Source: Acanthopleura granulata
Lineage: Eukaryota; Mollusca; Polyplacophora; Chitonida; Chitonidae
Assembly (NCBI GenBank): GCA_016165875.1
Contig: JABBOT010000003.1
Location: forward strand, 23,206,441-23,270,440
Direction of reading: 5' to 3'
Length of the DNA stretch: 64,000 bases
In this document: positions 37,001 through 51,300 of the stretch, in pieces
Layout of the letters: every line of letters starts with the position of its first letter
Position numbering within the stretch: the first letter of the stretch is position 1
Notes under the pieces: model-generated
Database searches by the model: none
The model's input: only the letters and a program-made list of their open reading frames with translations
Told to the model about the DNA's origin: nothing
Program-made: the position numbers and the translations under genes

Positions 37001-40000
37001 TTATAAAATGCTATGAAAATGCTTGATACGTGGCATACATTAATAGCAGCTGTAGGTGGTACCAAGGATCCTGTGTGCCATTTCACTTCCCAGGATAACA
37101 TTTACACAGTTGTTACAACCAGGAAGTAATTGGAAAATGGCAGCTTACGATTTGGGATGCAAGGGCAGCTGCTTCAGCTTTTGTGAGACCCAGGAGATAT
37201 ATTTGGGATTTGTGAGCAGATTAATAAATGAAATATTGTAAATCTTCAACTATTCAACCACTAAAGCACTTTCTTCAGTGGAATTTTTTCATGCATACAG
37301 TGATCATGAAAATGTGCAAATTATTTCCCTACCCCCCCCCCATTAGTTCTTTCAGAATGTTTCTGACTATTAGTTTGCAGAGGTGGTTGAAAATGTTGAA
37401 GAATTAGGGTACATACATCAGCAAATTTGTGATATTTTCGCATATTACTGTTCCTTTAGGTAGCAGATTGTAAAGTATTGCGATATCTCAACAGCTGTTA
37501 ATATATTGCCCTAGGTTTTATCTATATAGCTTATAAAGAATATTCAATCTGAACTTAGGTGAGTATTTGAAACCAGTTTTGGATTGAACATAAACAAAGT
37601 AGTGTGATGTTTAAGTGGGACAAAAATCAATTTTGAGCTCATAACCTCCAGACAGAAGGATGAATGTATCCAGCATTAACCTGTATAGTGAGGCCAGATC
37701 ATACTTATGAATAATCTGAACCAGATGTTGCCTTGTGATCTTTTGTAAGCCATAGATCTTATTGTTTGGTCTTATGACTGCCTGTATTTACAATCAAGGG
37801 ACAGGAACAAGTGAAGCGTAAAGTTATTGTGTAACGTCAAAGTTAAACACAACCCTAGTGCAAAAGTAAACACAGGGAAGTATACTGGTGTTGTCATGTT
37901 ATTATGATTAGGTATATGTACATTATGTTTTATTGTAGGTACATGTAGTTATGTATGTAATGTAATGTCATATGTTTTCTGTAATTTAAGGTAGGTTTAT
38001 GGTGATTTGCAGGGTATATCACCTGATCTGATTTGTGTGACAGACTGGCTGAGCTCACCTCCATGAGGTTCAGGTTGTCTGTGTGTCATGTCCGTTTAAC
38101 TTTCATACCCTAGCCAGTGTTCAGAGTACTGTACATGATTGTCTAATTCTGGCTTACATCCTGTACATGTCTGGCATACATTCTAGGAATAGGCGGTATG
38201 AACATCCAAGCCTAACCAGCAGAGGATGTATTTGTGGTTTGCATTAACACAGGACTTTGTGGTAGATGCACGTCATCTCAGCTGCTTCTATCAACCCCAC
38301 ACACAACTTGCCTGAAATGTGCAAGAGAATGGAATATGACCCAAGCAGAAGACAAACATTGAAAGCTGAAGTTAAGCAGTAGGTGACTCTAATATTAATA
38401 AGTTAAAGGTGCTAGTTTTTTTTCTTTTGGTTTTTTCATGTAAAGGTTACTTTGAGCTTCACTTTTTTTTGGTTTTCTTGTGTTACAAACTTTGCTAGGT
38501 AATCAGATGGTCATTGTGATGTTTCCTTTGGGAATTTACGATGGGACAACAGTCAGGCTTCCCAATAACATGACACCATAATCATTTTTGTCAATGAAAG
38601 GGAAGCCCAGGAATCAGCCTTTTGGTGGCTGATAAGGATATCCCCAGCAGTGGTCATAAAATATCGATTACCTCCACTCATGAAGTGTGCAGACGGATGC
38701 AGTTTGTTGCCAGGGCCATCCACAATTCAAACTCTTGCCCAGTGGAATTATTGCAGTTGATGAGTATATGGGCTATGCTGTTGATTAGGTTTTAGGGCTA
38801 TGTGCCTGTAGCTGTATTTGTAACAGTGTAATGAGGAAAAACTGTAGCATCCATGATACTACCGAGATGGTCAGATAGTCAAGTTGAAAATATGTAATTG
38901 GTTAAAGCACACAGTCAAAGAGACTCTTTGAGAAGTTTGTGCTCTTTCCCTTGAGAGAGTTGTTCTGTATATAATTGGGAGATGTGTGTGTGTATACTGC
39001 AGTGTGAAGCCAGAGCCTAGCCAGCTGTAGCTGCAGTAACCTGGTCTCAAGAGCTGCACTCTCCCTCTGTCAGTTGCAGCCACTGGGAACATGTGGTGGC
39101 CATCTTACACCACTACTCGGGTTGGACTGCTGAAGTTGTGAGCAGTTTTGTTTAAGCTGAGTTCCTATAGGAGTGCCCTGATTTCATGTTGAGGAGGAGA
39201 AAGGCTGTTCTCTTCTGGCCTGATGGATGTTAGAACAATGACATATATGTAAAGGATAGTGTGAAACACTGAAGGTAAACTGTACACCACCTACGGGCTT
39301 ACCAGGTCACCATAGTTTGCTTACTGAGCGGGGTGTGCCTCCACTGTGCTCATATAACAACTTGACTCCATTTTAACTCCAACAAGCCTGTGAATATTTT
39401 ATGACAGGTTTATGACATGATGTTAAAAAAGTCAAAGTGAGATCAAACTAGCTACCAGTGGAATTCTGTCTCCAGCTGCACTCCCCATGTTTACAGACCA
39501 TTCACTGTAAGTACCTTTGTTAGAAGCTAAGAACCAGTGTACCTAGATAAAAAGTAGCCAGATGCATATAGGACAAAATGGTGATGGATTCATTCGTAGT
39601 GACATGACATGATCCAAAACTTCTCTGAAAATTAAGTTAAGATTAACATTAAGGATCTCCAGCAACTCATACATCTACATGTATGAGTTTTCTGTGCTTA
39701 CTTCATTGTTTGTCGTTCACACAATTGCCTCCCATGTAATATATACTTGTGGCATTGTTTACCTAACATTTAATCACATTATGTAATTTTATTCTGTTTT
39801 TTTTTTTTTGTGTTGTTCTGTTTGTTGTTTTTTTTTGGGCACAAAATGTCTTTTGTAACAGCATAATCAAACAACTGTCTGAAGGGAAATAAAGAAGAAT
39901 TTTGGTTGAGGTTTAAAAATGTGCCCAACAATAAAGATACTTAATATTAACAATAATATATTACATTAAATCATATTAATTTTACTCTTATCCAGAAGTT

Positions 40001-42334
40001 AAATTCTGGAGTACAGTGTTAAACAACAGCCAGTCAGTTAAAACATTTACTAACGCACTGACTATTTTCATTTCAATAGAAACGCATGTTTTTTATTGGA
40101 TGGATCACATTATTGGTAAGGCCTGATGACATCTACTCTTGTGATGGATTTTTTTTTTTTTTTGATTAGGTTTTATCTTCCAGCTGATGATATTTTTAAA
40201 CCTGGCAGTGTTCCACTCACGCGAGGATGAAGACCCTAATAAATGCCTCACCCTCATAAAACTTACTACGTACATGCATATGACTACACTGTTTTTCCTG
40301 AAAAGTATCTGATGTTAATTGTATAAAGCAACTTATTCTGTGTCTTGATTATTTGAGAATCAGTGTGGAAGTTTAAAAATGGCCTGTTACTGATTTTACT
40401 TTAAATTCATACTTTTATTTTAGTTTGATGTCATTTTTCTAGGTGATGATGAATGTAGTAGTGAATGGGGATAAAAAAATGACAAGAAAACAAAAAAAAA
40501 ATTTACCTGTTTTGTGAAAATGAATGTACAATAGCTTTGAATACCTCTCCAAGGATATCAGCACATTTAGCTCCTCAACCACTGTCTTGAAAAGAAATTA
40601 GCTCCTCTATCTTCACCAGAAGGAACATCCTAGTTAGGATTTATTGGTGTATTATTTGTTTTTTTTTTTGTAATTTCAAAAATAAAAGCACTTCTTGGTT
40701 GATGTATTTTACAAGACATATGGAAACCATACTAAAGTACAACTTTACACTGCTGACAGACATATTGTTCTACTATCATGGCAACCAGTTCTTTTTTTTA
40801 TATTACCATATAAGTATTCCACTGAAGATTTTCTGTTCATTTAATATTTCGGTGACCTCAGTATTGTTCAAGTGAAATTCAGGTCAGAGATAGACAAAAC
40901 GATCAACTCTTCATTGATAGTAGTGGTGGAGAGGTTGTCAATGTGCGGGTATACAGAATGTGCTTTGAATAGTACTAAGATGCTTTGATTTATAAATAAG
41001 GTGGTTTACAGAGAATAAAAGATTTTTGTGTACGTATTGAAGATGTCAAGTAATAATTGTCTAGGGTTTCTGAATGTTCATTTGGATAATCACCTCCATT
41101 ACATCGAGAGCATAGGAATTATTCTAAATCAGAACTCGAAGATAACAGTGTGGGTTGAATGCTGTGTACAGATAGATACTTAGCCTGGGAAGGTAGATTT
41201 ACTTCAGCCAGCCATTACCACTTTTACAGAATATGGCGCATAACAGTGCCAAGTCCATGAGCACCTGCAATATTGCTCAGCAATTGCGGACTCGTATATC
41301 AGAGCAGTTATACGTGACTACATGTAAGTAGTTGGAATATTGTTGATCAGGAGTGACAATAAGGCACAAACAGTGTGTAGCTGAAGCTGATGGGCTTATG
41401 TCTGTTGCATGAACCTGGCTGGTTTCAACAGTTGTGAAGTCTAGGAGAGTGAGGGATTCGTTCTAAAGCAATGTAATATTGATGTAACCTTATCTCAGCT
41501 TTGATCTTTTGGCTGTCCAGTTCACAAGTGCTATGGACTTCATCATTGCAGATTTTTACCTAAATTTGTATTAGAAAATATGTTGATGTATAAAGTAAGT
41601 AATGTAATTATCTAATTTGTAATACAATCTTTGCAGCCATCGCCACTAATAGGTGAAATGTCCAAGAAAAACGCCTAGAATATAGCTGCATGTATGATGG
41701 AAATTGCTTGTGTTGTGCATGTAATACTGTGAGGCCAGCACTGTAATTGTGGCTAGTTAGTCAGCTGGAAATTACTGATGGAGTGGAAGTGATGAGAGCA
41801 GTACAGCTGCAAGATGGACACAAGCTGTAGACTGAGGGGTAAGCCTGTAGCTGTGGATGTTAATCCAAAGTGCAACCAGCAATCATCCTTTATAAAGCCG
41901 CAAGATGGATACTGTCAATAGTGGATCACTGGATGAGTACGTGTACATCTGTGTCGACTTAGTTTATGTGAAAGTGTCATTTTATGCCCTTCACATGTAG
42001 CAGTCTCTCTTGTTCCCCTTTTAGAAACATACAATTCCTGTTACTCTCATATGGGTTGTAATACATTACTACCTAGGATGAGGTAGACAGTAAATGTTGC
42101 TTGCAAGGTTTTATATTCCATATGGCAGTGCTGTAATAAGCTTGATGGTTTGTCAGTGAACAGTTCTAGATCTGTATGATGCAGTAAGTACCACAATACC
42201 AGCAACTGGTTCGTTTTGGTTTTTGTTTCAAACAGTGCTGCACATGGTGGGTGCAGGATACATGTAGGTGATGACGTAAATAACTTGTCTTGATCCACAG
42301 ATTCCCGTTGACTTTCAACAGGCTGAGTTACCTG

Positions 42335-42381
<47 letters not shown>

Positions 42382-45300
42382 GTGCACGACTTTTCGTCCT
42401 CGTTATCTGTATTTCAAGCTAGACTAAAGCCTGTAACCTGTGGGGCTCTTGGGATATCACCAGTATATTTACACCAAGCAATATGTGAATTCAAATAAAC
42501 TAGCACATGATAACTTGTCTCATCTGACACATGTGCCCCTCTCTTGATTGAGTGCGGCTGCTATATAGGGAGTAGATGTCATCCCAGATACTGCAGAGTG
42601 CGGAGTGATGTATACACGTTTGGTTATTTTATTTTTGGCCAAACTAATCTGGTGAAATCATCGTGATTCAGCCTCAGGATTGAGCATTTACATGTAAGTT
42701 ATTTCTCTTATTACTTGAGCATTCAGTTAATTTTCAAAAGTGTTCTTTCCTGGTGACAGTGTCTGAGGAAGTAATATTTGTAGCTGCACCTGCTGGTTAC
42801 TCATTATATTCACAGATGAATCTGAGCATTTGCTACTTGTACATGTACCTGCTGGAACATACAAGCATATATTATGTCATGCAAATTTGGTTCTGGTATT
42901 TATCAAACAGTTTGTCAGCAATGAAAAGCTAAATGATCAGCAATATGTTCATGATTGAAATGGCCAGAAGGCAAAATTGTATACAACAGATACTCTTTTG
43001 TCCCAATAGCTCTTCATGCCTCTTAAAGATGTAAATGTGGGCCTATTGCAGAATTTATTATGCCTCTAGGAGGGAAATGTGATGGATTTTTCTCTCATCA
43101 GAATTGTAAGCACATGGCTGCTCTTCACGACTTCCAATCCCTGTCGTGTTATGTACCTCTCCATTTGATAATCAGACTGACTTTAATACTTCAGGTATAG
43201 TTTGATATTCTTATTCTGCTTTGTTTTACTCTTACATGCATACAAATATTTCATGTCTTCCCATGTTGATACTCTCCTGAAGTGCTAACGTTCATCACAA
43301 ACATTGTGAGGTTTGAGTCAGACTGCTTATGTTACATTACATGTTGGTCACTCCACTGACAACATTCAAAATGGCTTATAGGGTGTGAACATTTTAGAAG
43401 TGGTGACTTTTTGTTCATTTGGTTTATTATAAAGTTTGCTGACATGATTATTTACAGAGTTAAATTGTTTCATTTGGTACATTTAAACATTGTCCTTCTG
43501 GCTGTATTATTCCCACTCAGTTTGCTCCAGAGATCATTGTTAATAAATTAGATGCAGTATTTTTCTGATTTCACACACTTTAGAATAGTAACATTTTTGT
43601 CACAACATACATGTATTTTGCTTTTTCACTCTACTAGGATAGGGAGGTTGTATTATGAAAACAGGTTTAAAAGTAAAATCAGCCAGTATTTGTCTTTTGT
43701 GGATGACCAGCTTGAAATCTTAGAACAGAGAGGGCTGTGTCTGTTTAATGTTTACCTACGTATCATGGCGTAGTTTTTATAATAGTCTAAATTGCTGAAA
43801 ATATCCATATAGTCAAGCTTGTGTGTGTAACATCCGATCAGCCAACCAGGATATATGTCTGCTGAAATACGTTCATGTACTTCCTGCTTTAAGCAGTTGC
43901 GTTTGTTGTTGGTAATGTTTGTGTTGTATGGTCTGAATTCTCTGCCCTACTCTAAAGAAAGTAGAGGTAAGGTAGTTATTATGCCTATGGGCAGCAGTCT
44001 GTGCAGGTATCTAGCTGTTGCATGGAGGTGTCAGTCAGTTGGTTGAGGTTAGCTGGTCATGGGTCAAAGCCTCTGAATACTGACAGCACTGTCTCTTGGT
44101 GAAGCCCTGTCTTTAATGTCTACCTATATACATTGAGCTGAACAGATTACTCCTATAGGTTACCTGTTAACCTCAAAGGCTTCAAACTGTGAAAAAATCT
44201 TTGCTGTAATCATATCTGCGGTCAAAGATTTTACCTGAAATGAGGAGATTATGTTTTAAACAGAGTTTGAAGTCAAGAAGTTTGAAAAGTGGAAAAGCCA
44301 GTTTGCTGTTCCTGTACTATTCTGGTTCACAGGTTGTTACTCTGCATCAAACCTGCATAACAATTGAACAACATTCTGATATATTTATCAGATTTTTCCC
44401 CCCAGAGGAAGCTTATGTGTTATCATGTGCCTATTCATTTGGTTGTGATCAGGTGACAACAGACAAGCCTCCAATGGGACCTAAGCAGGACCTAGAAGCA
44501 GGAGTGCAACATTTGTCCACCCCTGACATTTACCTGGCCTTCTCTGTGCAGTGGCTTGTATACTAGCTTCGTTGCTTATATGACCTATTTTGAGGTGGAT
44601 TTTAAACAGTAACGTTTTGTGTTGTAGATGTTTTCAGTTGTATTGCTTTTAAATCCGGCTTTAAGAATTTAGACTTCTGTAGAAAGAAGACCACAAAGTG
44701 AAAGTAGAAGTGTACCTGATGGGGCCAAGGGAGTAATTCCTGTTGTTAATCCACAGCTTGAGCTATGATAGCCAGGTAGTTCTGTTGTTATTGTCTCTAT
44801 TCTAACCAGGTATGTGTATGTCAACCTGGCAGGTGACGTCATTCTTAGCTACCTTAATTAACTTGAGACTGTCCTATTGATAGGACACATCCGTCATAAC
44901 TGATCACTCTGAGATAAGTAGCCTGGAGTAAAGTGGGCTTTGCAAGGCCCTCTCTTTTTTGTCACACCTGAAGTGGTTAGACTTCTGTGGCAAGGACTAC
45001 TGTCTACAAACAGCAGCTGTGTTCAGCCCAGACTTGTGTCTATGGACTTCCACACACTGGTGCTAAGACAGCTAGAAGAAGTTGGCTTGTTCTGACAGGT
45101 ACACTTTGCTGTGCAAACCCAACTAAAGATGAACAGGGAGTGGAACTACATACACTTGTATAGCTTGGCCTGGTGGAGATTCGCTTGATCTGAGAGGCAC
45201 CAGGGGAAGCAGCTTCAAGGAATAATGTACTGAGAAGGAGTTTGAGAACTTTTGTTGCTGATTCTGATACAGCTTAAATTCTTATTCGACTCAGTTATCA

Positions 45301-48300
45301 CGAGTTGCAATCAACAAGGAGCATAAGCTGTACCTGAGGACCCACCCAGGAACAAGGATCTGGTTTAGTGCATCGGCAACTCTCCATTTTGTCAAGTAGA
45401 CCTGATTTGCCAGATCCATTTACCGATGCAGTTATCTACATGTTACTCAGAGTAGTTTTACAGGTGGAGGATCCTGCCAGTATGTAATGGTAGAGATCAG
45501 CTATGAGAAAGCTTAGAGGAGTTGGCATTCACAATGCAGTGAAGATTCTGAACAGTTCGTTATGTTAGGTTAGTTTGTATCCAACAGCTCAATGTTTGCA
45601 GCACAGCAAGGGAGCACCAAAGGTCAAGTGAATTTGATTGCAGAGGCCAGAAATACACCCAAGTGTTCTTCACTGTTTGAGACTTAGCTTCTGTCTGCAT
45701 CAGCTGCCGTGTGTAATCTCTTGCGATTATAAATCTTCGTGTTCACCTATTGGTTAGTGTTTGCAACCTGTGGATAAAGAGTTCAAGATAATGGAAGACA
45801 CGTGAATTTGAATGCAGCAGATCGGTAAAGTTTAAATTCAGACGCAGATTTTTTACTGTTCCTATCCAATATGGAAGGTAGTCAACACAAACAAAAGAGT
45901 GGAAGGAAATTACCTAGAGCCCCAAAGTCACCAAAAAGGGGAGGTGGGGCATCCGGATCCGTTAACAAAACAGGTACAAGTCTGACCTGGTGTTAATTTG
46001 ATTCCTGACATCTGTTTGACTTGTCTTTGTTATAAATCATCATCTGAAAAGTTATACCTAAGTGTGGAAAAAAGCTTCCTTGGTGATTTGAATTCTTGTG
46101 AAAATGTGATCATTTGTATTTTTGTAAAAATATTTTGCAGTTATGTAAATCATTTTTCAGGAAGATAAATCATGCAGAGTATTATGATACAGCGTGTGTT
46201 CTAGACAAAATATTGGTGCCATTTCTTAGTAATGAGTACTGGTACATTCATACATACATATACCATGTTTCTAGCATTAAAAAAAGCTTCTAATTAATTG
46301 CCTTATTTAACTAAATAAGCAGTCTTGGTTAGTACCATTTACTTAAAGTGACCTTATGTGTTTATTTGAATGTTAAGAGGGTTGGGGAGTCTATTCAGTC
46401 TGACTCACTTGTCTGGCAATACAGAAGAATATATGTATTGTTGGTGGTCTTGAGTGCATTGTTACTTTGTATACATTGATGTGTTTGCAAAGTGAGATGG
46501 TCTCTGTTCTTGTATGGATTTGAGGTAGGTAGGATTGGTATGGGTCACAGGGATTTGAGAAGTCCACATGTGGCTGTAGGTATAAAAACACTAAACAATA
46601 GCCTTACTATTTATGTAGTAATTTCACAAAGAACACCCTCCTAAAACTGTATTCCCTAATTTTCGTCGGCCCAAATGACACATACTGTCAAATAACTAGA
46701 TGCCTGGCCTACAACATATCCAAATATCATCAGGGGTTGACCACCGTTTTCTCAAAATAAATCAGCTGGAATGCAGGTACTAGCGTCCTATCGCCATAGA
46801 AACAGGGTAGGGGGGGCACTTGCTCATTGGATGATATTTTTCGTTTAATTGTAGCCACAAGTAATCGACTTTTTTCGACCGTTATTTGTCTTAGTTTATA
46901 CTGGCAAAATTACCTCGCAGTACTTCAACACACTTCAGAGATACAGCCAATCCCTACCCATCCCCACCATTTTCTGTGTGCCTGAATCTTGAATACAAAA
47001 TCGAATTAGTGTTTTTATACCTGCATGTAAGCGTACCCTTTTGCAGTGATGTAGTCTACTGCCATCTTTCTGATGTAATTTGACTCCACTTTTATTCACA
47101 GTTACATATAAGAGCAATGCAAGTCATGCATTGTGTTTTCTTATGTATAAGCTAAGTTTGAAATGACTTGTAGATGGCAAGGCACTTTAAATTCAGTTTT
47201 GTGATTTCCTTTGAATTGGAAAACAATATCTTTAGCACTTCTTAGTGAACCTATATCTGTTGATAATGGTTTCTTGATGTCAGGTGATAGTCACTTTTGG
47301 CTGTGACAGTACATGTATCTGGATGTTTCAGGTCACAACATTTTGGCAAGCATATTGTTTTGCACAGAGCGAAAGGCAACATTTCAACACATGGCTTCTG
47401 TTAAAATGAGGCTCCTCCTTCCACTATGTGGTATGAGTTTTGTGCTCCAAAACATGACTTTTGGGATACCTTTTCAATCCTGTATTATGACAAGACTTTA
47501 GCATTGTCTTAGTAGAGTTAGATGTATTGTCAGGCATCCTCACCCTAACCTTGTGAGTCTGCTTGTGAGTCCTTCCATCAGTATTGTAAAATTGTTTCAG
47601 AAAACAGTATGTGTCTCCAGAAGTGCCCAGCCAAATTCTATCGACTTCGGTATAAAGCTTAATTACTTCAGACCCATAATGGTTAAGAGTGCATGTATGT
47701 CTGTCTGTTTCAGAGTCAAGTGGTGTGTTCCTCAGTTGAGAACTTCATAAACTGATCAGCTTTTTGATTCAAACCTTCTGGTCTTGTTAAATACAGGAGA
47801 TTCTTGTCATGCCACGGAATCATACATAATTAAGTGGACACATTTTGGCTTGTAACACACAGATAAATTGTCAAGTGTAGCATGGTATTTGGTGAATTGC
47901 CATGGATTTAGTGTTGACATTTAAGATTTTCTATCTTACATTAATCTGTTTAAGTAACATTACTCTTTACAGCTATAAATAACAATGACCAGAAATATTG
48001 GCCTTCTAGCACCTATTATCACCTGGCCTGTGGGTTGTATAGTGATCATAATCCATCATCATTGTTACTGGGCAGTGGATGTGGTGAATACTGAAGTACC
48101 CATACACACTAGAATCACTATTCTACACTTGGTATTCTCCACAACCCTTATCTGGTTTTCCTGCTTGTCAGTATTTTTACTGGTATTTTTAGATAAAGGT
48201 GGATACCTGCCAACCCAGCAGTGTATGTGTGTTTACCTTGTGGTCTGCCTCCAACATAAACTCCCCAGACTTATCATGGTTGGTCATGGTAAGCTGTGCA

Positions 48301-51300
48301 ATAGTCGAATGATGCGCTGTTCATTGTTGTATACTGGCAGTGTATAAATACACATTACAAACATTAGCTCTTGTGTGATGACTTCATCCAGGGGACTCAC
48401 CCAGTACTACCAGTCCAGGCTCTGGTGACATGTCATAAGTGACATCATATTTTATCCTCACAGTTTTTATTTTACTCAGTATATAGATGCACAGTTTGAT
48501 CTTTCAGTGTCGAATTTATTGTTTTGTGTTGATAAAAACACTCTTTAAATCATTGTGCGAAATTGAGTAGTTCTTGTTTTGGCAGATCTTTGGGCCGACA
48601 TGGCCCATGATGAGTGGGAAGTTCACTAACCCAGATTAGACTCGACCCACACTAGTGGAAAAAAGCATGGGATGTACACTGCATACATGTGTAACAGGAT
48701 ATAGGCTCTCCTCATTCATATAAACACAGAGCATTTCCAGTAAAGCTGGGCGTGGCCTTTAGTGCAATCTGACATGAACAGTGCTGTTAGTACTTATGGA
48801 TTACCTTTTCTTATTAGCCAGGGGGAAAAAATAAATACAAAATAGCTTCAATGCCAAGTCTGAGAGTCAGAGTACAATACATGTAGTTGGCCAGTTTAGT
48901 GATGTACCTTATAACCTAATTGTTAAAATATACCTGAAACATAATAAAGCAGTCAATACAATTATGTGGTAATGTATAACTTTTAACATTTAGTGTACTT
49001 GTCCTATGAATTTCATCTCTCTCTCTCTCTCTTACCCCCCACCCCCACCCCGATGTTATCTTCAAGCTTTCTCAATATTAGGTGATCCCAAAGCTGTTCA
49101 GCCATATGGTTTCAATTTGATTCTGGTATGAAGCAGTAACCTTGGGAACACAAGTTGCTTGTGAGATTTCTTCGTGAGTTACATGCACATGCTGAAGGCC
49201 ACATAAGCCTGTTCATTGAGCACTTGGGTAATAACAAAGTGTGTTATGTGTTCACTCTGATCACCGGAAACTAATGTCCCATAACAACAAATACAGTGAT
49301 TCACCAATCAATAACCAAAGCTACTATGTCTTCAAATCATTTACATGGATCTAGGGTACATGTATTTTACAAATATTCCTTATGTTTTTTACAGGGATAG
49401 CACCCTGCATTACTGGAAAATTGTTGACCTTTTTCTGTGTATAGTTGATTTGCTTGTGATGTAACATCGCTCTTCACTCTTTATACCCGCTGTCTTGGGA
49501 GCTCATCATGCGGCTGAACACCTGTTGTGTTTTGAATTTTATAATAGGACTTCATTTAAAAATGACAAACACAGTGATTGAGCAACATTTCACAGCTGTT
49601 TCATGCACATTCCATATGCTTGATCATACCATTCAAATGAGCTGAGCCATAATAATTACCATGGATTTGAGGTTTTTCTGAAGACCTATTAAACATTATT
49701 TAAATAATTTTTCACAGTTTTAAGGAGCCATTTCTATTAAACTAAGTCAGTGGGACTTTGGCAAACCTATGAAATACTCTGACTGCTCTCCACATCTTGA
49801 ACTTTCTCTTTATATAGATCCACTAGCATTTCACATTCTGTGGAAATTTAATGTTTTTTGTGTGTGTATGCTGATGTAATTGTGCAAACACATATGGGGG
49901 CAACTAGAAAAAAATATTCAGATAATCAAACATGTCGAAGTGTATGCACAACTGCAACTGAAAATATTCCACCAGCTATGATAAGGTCTGCATGTCGTTA
50001 ACAATGTAACTGTATGGCATACATTGTATTTGGCCTATAATTTTTTTTCTGAAATACCTTTCTTGGTGAGGAAGTACACGTGTAAACCATCACATAAAAA
50101 AACTGTATTTAGTTAATAACGTTTGAAATCAATTGACAACCCTCTAAACAGTTTGAGTATGTTGTTGCAGGTACATATCAGTAAGTGAAATATTTTTGAG
50201 TATGGCGTAAAACACCAATCAAACAAATAAATAAATAAATACATATCAATATGTGCAGATGTTGCTACATGTACTGCAGGAGCATGTACAGATATTTAGA
50301 CCTTCCAATATAGGTCTTTATGCAGGTTGCCTATGGAAATGATTTGAGATCCAATACCCCATAAATAATGTACATTTTTAATATTTTCTACGAGTACTGC
50401 AGTTCAGACACGACCACAACCACCCACCACCCACCCCCCACCCCCTAGCATGGCATCATGCAGATTTAGGAATAGAGCACATGTGCATATGCCACTGCTA
50501 TTCATTGTGGTCCTGCATATGCATAAAATGATGTTACCTTACTGTTTAGTTAAGATTGTGAAACTTTTAGTGCCGGTATCACAATGTGTGAGCTAGAACG
50601 CCAGCGTAATGCAGTGGGTTTTCTTCTGAGCCTGCACAGTGTCTCTAGCCTGTTGCTTTAATGAAGAACATATGGTTTGCTAATTTAATTGGGTGAAGTG
50701 TTACACATAAGCTCATTTACTAATCAAATTTAAAGTTATATTTATTAGCTGGTTAATGTATTCCCTACATTCCGTTGTGAATTTTCAGTGTGTGTAAACG
50801 AAAATGTGTAGAGAAAAAGGACATTGCTCCAAAAGTATCGCTTTATTGTTAAATACATGTGCACGTTTTAATGTCTTACCTGATATAAATGTAATGTATG
50901 TTAATGTTTACTTGAACATACTGTTTGTAGAAATTACGGAGGGACCCAATTTTTCTCTGTGGACCGTTCCTGTGCACAAATAATTGACATGGGATTGAAA
51001 ACTAAGTGTGTACTTAACCTAGCATTATGTAAATCATAAGTATGTGACTTTAGATAATATTTGATGACAATAATCTTGAGAGTTAGGAAACTTCTAGCAT
51101 GGTATTGCGATGTAGTCTTGAGTGTTTTGACAAGGGTCTTGTCCTATCACTGCCTTGTACTCGATACCTGTAGTTAATAATAGCAGGCACATTCCAGTGC
51201 AGTTATTCAGCCTGTCATGCTTTGTTGATTTTCTCTCTGTCAAGGTGTTTTTACATACAGCCTATCAGGCCAGACCACAGTATGGGGATACCTGTGTTAC

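Larger units (their letters stand above)
34433..45870 (+). other. RhoGEF 20.7-kb intron, 5' half
   Basis: No in-phase exon recognised. It contains a C13 run (35854-35866), a perfect hairpin at 36076-36099, T-rich tracts (about 39800 and 40149-40163) and (TA)21. The open frame near 44240-44566 has no domain and no good splice sites. From about 44900 to 45870 the sequence is less AT-biased and may be the leader of the alternative exon at 45871. Confidence 0.65.

Noticed and set aside
44240..44566. 108-codon plus-strand frame in the long RhoGEF intron
   Set aside because: No domain, no good acceptor or donor, and composition like the surrounding intron.
46640..46960. Slightly CpG-richer patch as a promoter or first exon
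   Set aside because: No ATG-donor combination in a useful phase and no repeat match. Too weak to call.
47985..48347. 120-codon plus-strand frame in the long RhoGEF intron
   Set aside because: Hydrophobic and Cys-rich, but no recognisable domain, no repeat of composition typical of local exons, and no splice partners in phase.
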